Position numbers and translations under genes: made by a program. The notes beneath the pieces were generated by a model, which had not been told where the DNA came from, made no database searches, and saw only the letters and a program-made list of their open reading frames with translations. Below, one piece after another: positions 23,502-24,829 of a stretch of DNA of 24,829 nucleotides; the stretch's first letter is position 1, and each line of letters begins with the position of its first letter. Location: positions 1 to 24,829 of the IMG/VR virus record IMGVR_UViG_3300032797_000084. One strand, written 5' to 3'. The stretch comes from a virus.

Positions 23502-23560
23502 GCAGAAACTCCGAAGTAAAGACGGACAGACTGCGAGGCAAAATGAAGTCGGTCTTTTTG
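23481..23560 (+). terminator. Long-armed stem-loop before the tRNA array (attenuator candidate)
   Basis: An 8-bp perfect stem (AAGACCGA at 23481-23488, TCGGTCTT at 23549-23556) is followed by further T (TTTG), which looks like a terminator except that the loop is 60 bases. Inner pairings GCAG/CTGC and TCCG/CGGA compact the loop. It overlaps the end of the small ORF, so translation through the 5' arm could prevent its folding, as in an attenuator. The tRNA genes start 11 bases later. Confidence 0.45.
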
Positions 23561-23566
23561 TGTTTA

Positions 23567-23640
23567 GGGGCTGTGGTGTAGTGGTAGCACATCAGGTTTT
23601 CAGCCTGGAGGTATGGGATCGTTCCCCTTCAGCCCTACCA
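23567..23640 (+). tRNA. tRNA-Glu(TTC)
   Basis: Acceptor GGGGCTG pairs with CAGCCCT (G1-U72 wobble), D stem GTGT/GCAC, anticodon stem TCAGG/CCTGG with loop TTTTCAG giving TTC. The T arm is slightly irregular (one mismatch, loop ATCGTTC). CCA is encoded. Confidence 0.9.
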
Positions 23641-23641
23641 A

Positions 23642-23717
23642 AGCCCCTTCGTCTAACTGAAGAGGATATCTGGTTCTCAGCCAGATGATGCGAGTTTAAT
23701 TCTCGTAGGGGCTACCA
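23642..23717 (+). tRNA. tRNA-Glu(CTC)
   Basis: Perfect acceptor AGCCCCT/AGGGGCT, anticodon stem TCTGG/CCAGA with loop TTCTCAG giving CTC, T stem CGAG/CTCG. CCA encoded. It follows tRNA-Glu(TTC) by one base, so the phage covers both Glu codons. Confidence 0.92.
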
Positions 23718-23720
23718 ATA

Positions 23721-23731
23721 TTGTTCTTTGA
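23721..23731 (+). promoter_or_regulatory. boxA-like element before tRNA-Asp
   Basis: TTGTTCTTTGA, repeated exactly at 24401-24411, in both cases four bases before a tRNA. It resembles the ribosomal-operon antitermination boxA (TGCTCTTTAACA in E. coli, TGTTCTTTGA-type in Bacillus). Confidence 0.5.
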
Positions 23732-23735
23732 TTAA

Positions 23736-23814
23736 GGTTCGTTAGCATAGCCCAGCCGAATGCGCTGGATTGTCAATCCAGAGATCACGGGAGCGAAGCC
23801 CGTACGGACCGCCA
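23736..23814 (+). tRNA. tRNA-Asp(GTC)
   Basis: Acceptor GGTTCGT/ACGGACC, anticodon stem CTGGA/TCCAG with loop TTGTCAA giving GTC, T stem CGGG/CCCG, discriminator G and encoded CCA. Two bases separate it from the RNase P RNA. Confidence 0.95.
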
Positions 23815-23816
23815 GA

Positions 23817-24143
23817 TTTAGTGGACAGGTAATCGATGTTTACTTTAGTGAACAAATGTTTACTTTAGTTTACATAGGAAACTCCGGACTCCATAGAGCA
23901 GTGTAGTAAGGCTAATAACCTTACCCACGTTTACGTGAGGATTAGAGCAACAGAGACGAGCCTTATAGACCGTGCCCTACAGCTATGCTAGCAATAGACG
24001 GGAAGACGATATAAGGAGTGAAACGGGCAATCTCTACACGGAGCAATCCCACATAGGATACTGGCTGGCTCGGTCAATAGTATCGGGTAGGGAGCTTAGA
24101 TAGATGATTACCAAATACAGAATCCGGGTTATAGTTCACTAAA
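23817..24143 (+). ncRNA. rnpB: RNase P RNA, compact bacterial type, phage-encoded
   Basis: Catalytic RNA that cuts the 5' leader from pre-tRNA. Conserved blocks seen: GGAAACTCCGGACTCC (23877-23892), GCAACAGAGAC (23947-23957), ACGGAGCAATCCCACATAGG (24038-24057) and ACAGAATCCGGGTTAT (24117-24132), each lined up with E. coli M1 RNA. Helices: P1 TTTAGTGGAC (23817-23826) with GTTCACTAAA (24134-24143); P2 GGTAATC (23828-23834) with GATTACC (24106-24112); P3 ATGT...ACAT (23836-23875); P4 23880-23888 with 24123-24130, keeping the bulged U; P6 GAGC (23896-23899) with GCTC (24068-24071); P8 GTAAGG/CCTTAC; P9 CACG/CGTG; P11 CCTTATA (23961-23967) with TATAAGG (24010-24016); P15 GATACT/AGTATC (24057-24084). 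P13, P14 and P18 seem absent, giving about 327 nt against 377 in E. coli. No protein subunit gene is in the window; the host protein may be used. Confidence 0.95.
23836..23875 (+). repeat. Direct repeat forming P3 of the RNase P RNA
   Basis: The 14-mer ATGTTTACTTTAGT occurs twice within 40 bases, ending in TTTACAT. The outer ATGT/ACAT ends can pair, and GTTTAC-TTTA-GTGAAC makes an inner hairpin, so P3 appears to have been built or altered by a short duplication. Confidence 0.7.
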
Positions 24144-24145
24144 AA

Positions 24146-24234
24146 GGAAGGTAGGCAGATATGGTTGGCTGCGCTGGTTTGCTAAACCAGTTAGGGTAAA
24201 ACCTATGTGAGTTCAAATCTCGCACCTTCCGCCA
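24146..24234 (+). tRNA. tRNA-Ser(GCT)
   Basis: Perfect acceptor GGAAGGT/ACCTTCC, anticodon stem CTGGT/ACCAG with loop TTGCTAA giving GCT, long class II variable arm as expected for Ser, discriminator G, CCA encoded. It begins two bases after the RNase P RNA. Confidence 0.95.
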
Positions 24235-24235
24235 A

Positions 24236-24306
24236 TCCCCGGTAGTTTAAGGGAAAACGTCAGACGTATTCTGAAGACGTGAGTTTAAACCTCACCTGGG
24301 GAACCA
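24236..24306 (+). tRNA. Atypical tRNA, GTA (Tyr)-like anticodon loop
   Basis: Acceptor TCCCCGG/CTGGGGA, D stem GTTT/AAAC, T stem GTGAG/CTCAC and CCA are all good, but the anticodon arm is two bases short: stem TCAGA/TCTGA with a five-base loop CGTAT, or four pairs with loop ACGTATT. The central triplet is GTA (Tyr), but U33 is missing and the T loop reads TTTAAAC rather than TTCRA. It could be a variant, a damaged copy or a mis-assembled base. A CTG (Gln) reading needs a stem that invades the T stem. Confidence 0.7.
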
Positions 24307-24312
24307 TTTTAA

Positions 24313-24398
24313 GGAAGGTCTGGGCATTGGCGAGCCCCACTGTCTTGAAAACAGTAGCTGTAACAGGCTTAGTCGTTCAACTCGACTACCTTCCGCCA
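24313..24398 (+). tRNA. tRNA-Ser(TGA)
   Basis: Acceptor GGAAGGT/ACCTTCC, identical to the other Ser tRNA. Anticodon stem ACTGT/ACAGT with loop CTTGAAA giving TGA, long variable arm, discriminator G, CCA encoded. Confidence 0.95.
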
Positions 24399-24400
24399 TT

Positions 24401-24411
24401 TTGTTCTTTGA
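24401..24411 (+). promoter_or_regulatory. boxA-like element before tRNA-Trp
   Basis: Second exact copy of TTGTTCTTTGA, with the same four-base distance to the next tRNA as at 23721. Confidence 0.5.
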
Positions 24412-24415
24412 ATAT

Positions 24416-24490
24416 AGGGGTGAAGTGTTAGCGACAGCACAGCGGTCTCCAAAACCGCAGGTAGGAGTTTGAGCCTCCTCACCCCTGCCA
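24416..24490 (+). tRNA. tRNA-Trp(CCA)
   Basis: Perfect acceptor AGGGGTG/CACCCCT, anticodon stem GCGGT/ACCGC with loop CTCCAAA giving CCA, T stem AGGAG/CTCCT, discriminator G, 3' CCA encoded. Confidence 0.95.
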
Positions 24491-24561
24491 CGCAGACGGT
24501 CTGGCGACCACGTTGGTTTCATAAGCCAATTAGCAGGATTCGATTTCCTGGTCTGCGACCA
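24491..24561 (+). tRNA. tRNA with CAT anticodon (Met elongator or Ile2)
   Basis: Perfect acceptor CGCAGAC/GTCTGCG, anticodon stem TTGGT/GCCAA with loop TTCATAA giving CAT, T stem CAGGA/TCCTG, CCA encoded. The D arm is unusually compact (GGTC/GACC with a tiny loop, leaving no room for normal positions 8-9). It starts directly at the end of tRNA-Trp. Whether it reads AUG or, after lysidine modification, AUA cannot be told from the DNA. Confidence 0.85.
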
Positions 24562-24568
24562 AATTTAA

Positions 24569-24644
24569 CGCGGGTGGGAAGGGCCGGAGCTCTCGTTTGG
24601 CTCATAACCAAATAAACTACGTTCAACTCGTAGGCCCGCTACCA
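24569..24644 (+). tRNA. Initiator-like tRNA-fMet(CAT)
   Basis: Starts CGCGGGT and ends GCCCGCTACCA, so base 1 (C) and base 72 (T) do not pair, the mark of bacterial initiators (C1 and A72 unpaired in E. coli). The anticodon loop CTCATAA is identical to E. coli fMet, and an A11-U24 pair fits the best D-stem alignment. The stem has G30-C40 and G31-C39, but T29-A41 replaces the first of the three usual G-C pairs. CCA encoded. Confidence 0.85.
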
Positions 24645-24645
24645 A

Positions 24646-24720
24646 GACCGTGTGGCTGATCAGATAGGCGGGAGCCTGCAGAGCTCTCCTATGGAGGTGC
24701 AAATCCTCTCACGGTCTCCA
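24646..24720 (+). tRNA. tRNA-Cys(GCA)
   Basis: Perfect acceptor GACCGTG/CACGGTC, anticodon stem GGAGC/GCTCT with loop CTGCAGA giving GCA, T stem GGAGG-type with CCTCT, discriminator T as usual for Cys (U73), CCA encoded. Confidence 0.93.
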
Positions 24721-24728
24721 AAAGTTTT

Positions 24729-24804
24729 GCTTGTGTAGCTCAATTAGCAGAGCATCTGGCTTTTAACCAGAAGGTTGTGAGTGCAATTCTCGCCACAGGC
24801 ACCA
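24729..24804 (+). tRNA. tRNA-Lys(TTT)
   Basis: Acceptor GCTTGTG/CACAGGC (one G-U), D arm GCTC/GAGC, anticodon stem TCTGG/CCAGA with loop CTTTTAA giving TTT, T stem GTGAG/CTCGC, discriminator A, CCA encoded. Confidence 0.95.
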
Positions 24805-24805
24805 A

Positions 24806-24829
24806 GGACGCGTAGCTAAATGTAAAGCA
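24806..24829 (+). tRNA. 5' part of a further tRNA, cut by the window edge
   Basis: GGACGCG as acceptor 5' strand, TA at positions 8-9, then GCT...AGC as D stem. The anticodon lies beyond the window, so identity is unknown. The array continues to the right. Confidence 0.8.

Noticed and set aside
23481-23556. A degenerate tRNA of 76 bases from the AAGACCGA/TCGGTCTT stem
   Set aside because: Acceptor-like stem and size fit, but there is no T arm, and the central hairpin has a nine-base loop without a proper anticodon layout.
23841-23850. TTTAGTGAAC as the 5' strand of P1 of the RNase P RNA
   Set aside because: It is perfectly complementary to the 3' end, but TTTAGTGGAC at 23817-23826 pairs as well with one G-U and leaves P2 (GGTAATC) in the correct nested order; the later copy fits P3.
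24236-24306. Gln(CTG) reading of the atypical tRNA, using the canonical-looking loop TTCTGAA
   Set aside because: Its stem (ACGTA/GACGT) would take two bases of an otherwise perfect T stem and leave no variable loop.
24292-24522. Minus-strand 76-codon open frame in the tRNA array
   Set aside because: It lies wholly across three tRNA genes on the other strand and has no plausible start signal.

Overview
The window is a piece of a tailed-phage genome with a T4-like (gp23/gp20/gp17/gp21) head module. It was assembled from Illumina reads: the first 33 bases are TruSeq adapter, so the true left end is at about base 34, inside the major capsid gene. All protein genes from 34 to 23049 lie on the minus strand as a tightly packed rightmost-to-leftmost series with many ATGA overlaps. 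The region from 23281 to the right edge is on the plus strand and is an RNA island. Standard genetic code and ATG starts are used throughout. The host cannot be named from the sequence.

Minus-strand layout, in transcription order: a tRNA nucleotidyltransferase (CCA-adding enzyme, 21625-23049); about a dozen genes of unknown function (11837-21609), including a one-TM protein with a collagen-like tail, two SH3/KOW-like proteins and a zinc-ribbon protein; large terminase (10087-11820); an unknown gene; portal (7519-9432); a 1360-residue mosaic, acidic, repeat-rich protein with three zinc-binding motifs (3423-7505); a DIFKPA-motif protein; prohead protease (2138-2743); a terminator; scaffold (1255-1968); and the truncated major capsid protein. 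No sheath or tube gene lies between terminase and portal, unlike T4.

Plus-strand layout: tandem sigma70-type promoters (23281-23325), a 45-codon small ORF with a strong ribosome binding site, then a tRNA array: Glu(TTC), Glu(CTC), Asp(GTC), RNase P RNA, Ser(GCT), an atypical Tyr-like tRNA, Ser(TGA), Trp(CCA), Met-type(CAT), an initiator-like fMet(CAT), Cys(GCA), Lys(TTT) and the 5' end of one more. All eleven complete tRNAs encode CCA.

The outstanding feature is the RNase P RNA at about 23817-24143. It carries the bacterial conserved regions, P1-P4, P8, P9, P11, P15 and the P4 and P6 pseudoknots, with compensatory changes in P4 and P6 relative to E. coli, but appears to lack P13, P14 and P18. 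Placed between tRNA genes and opposite a CCA-adding enzyme, it suggests a phage-encoded tRNA maturation system (5' cleavage plus 3' CCA repair). A second theme is a short N-terminal signature ending in (L/I)FE, shared by the CCA enzyme, two unknown proteins and the protease. It matches the T4 prohead-protease cleavage rule and suggests that some of these proteins, possibly including the CCA enzyme, are delivered into the capsid. Several of these genes also share an ACTAAATA element just upstream of their start codon, a candidate phage promoter.
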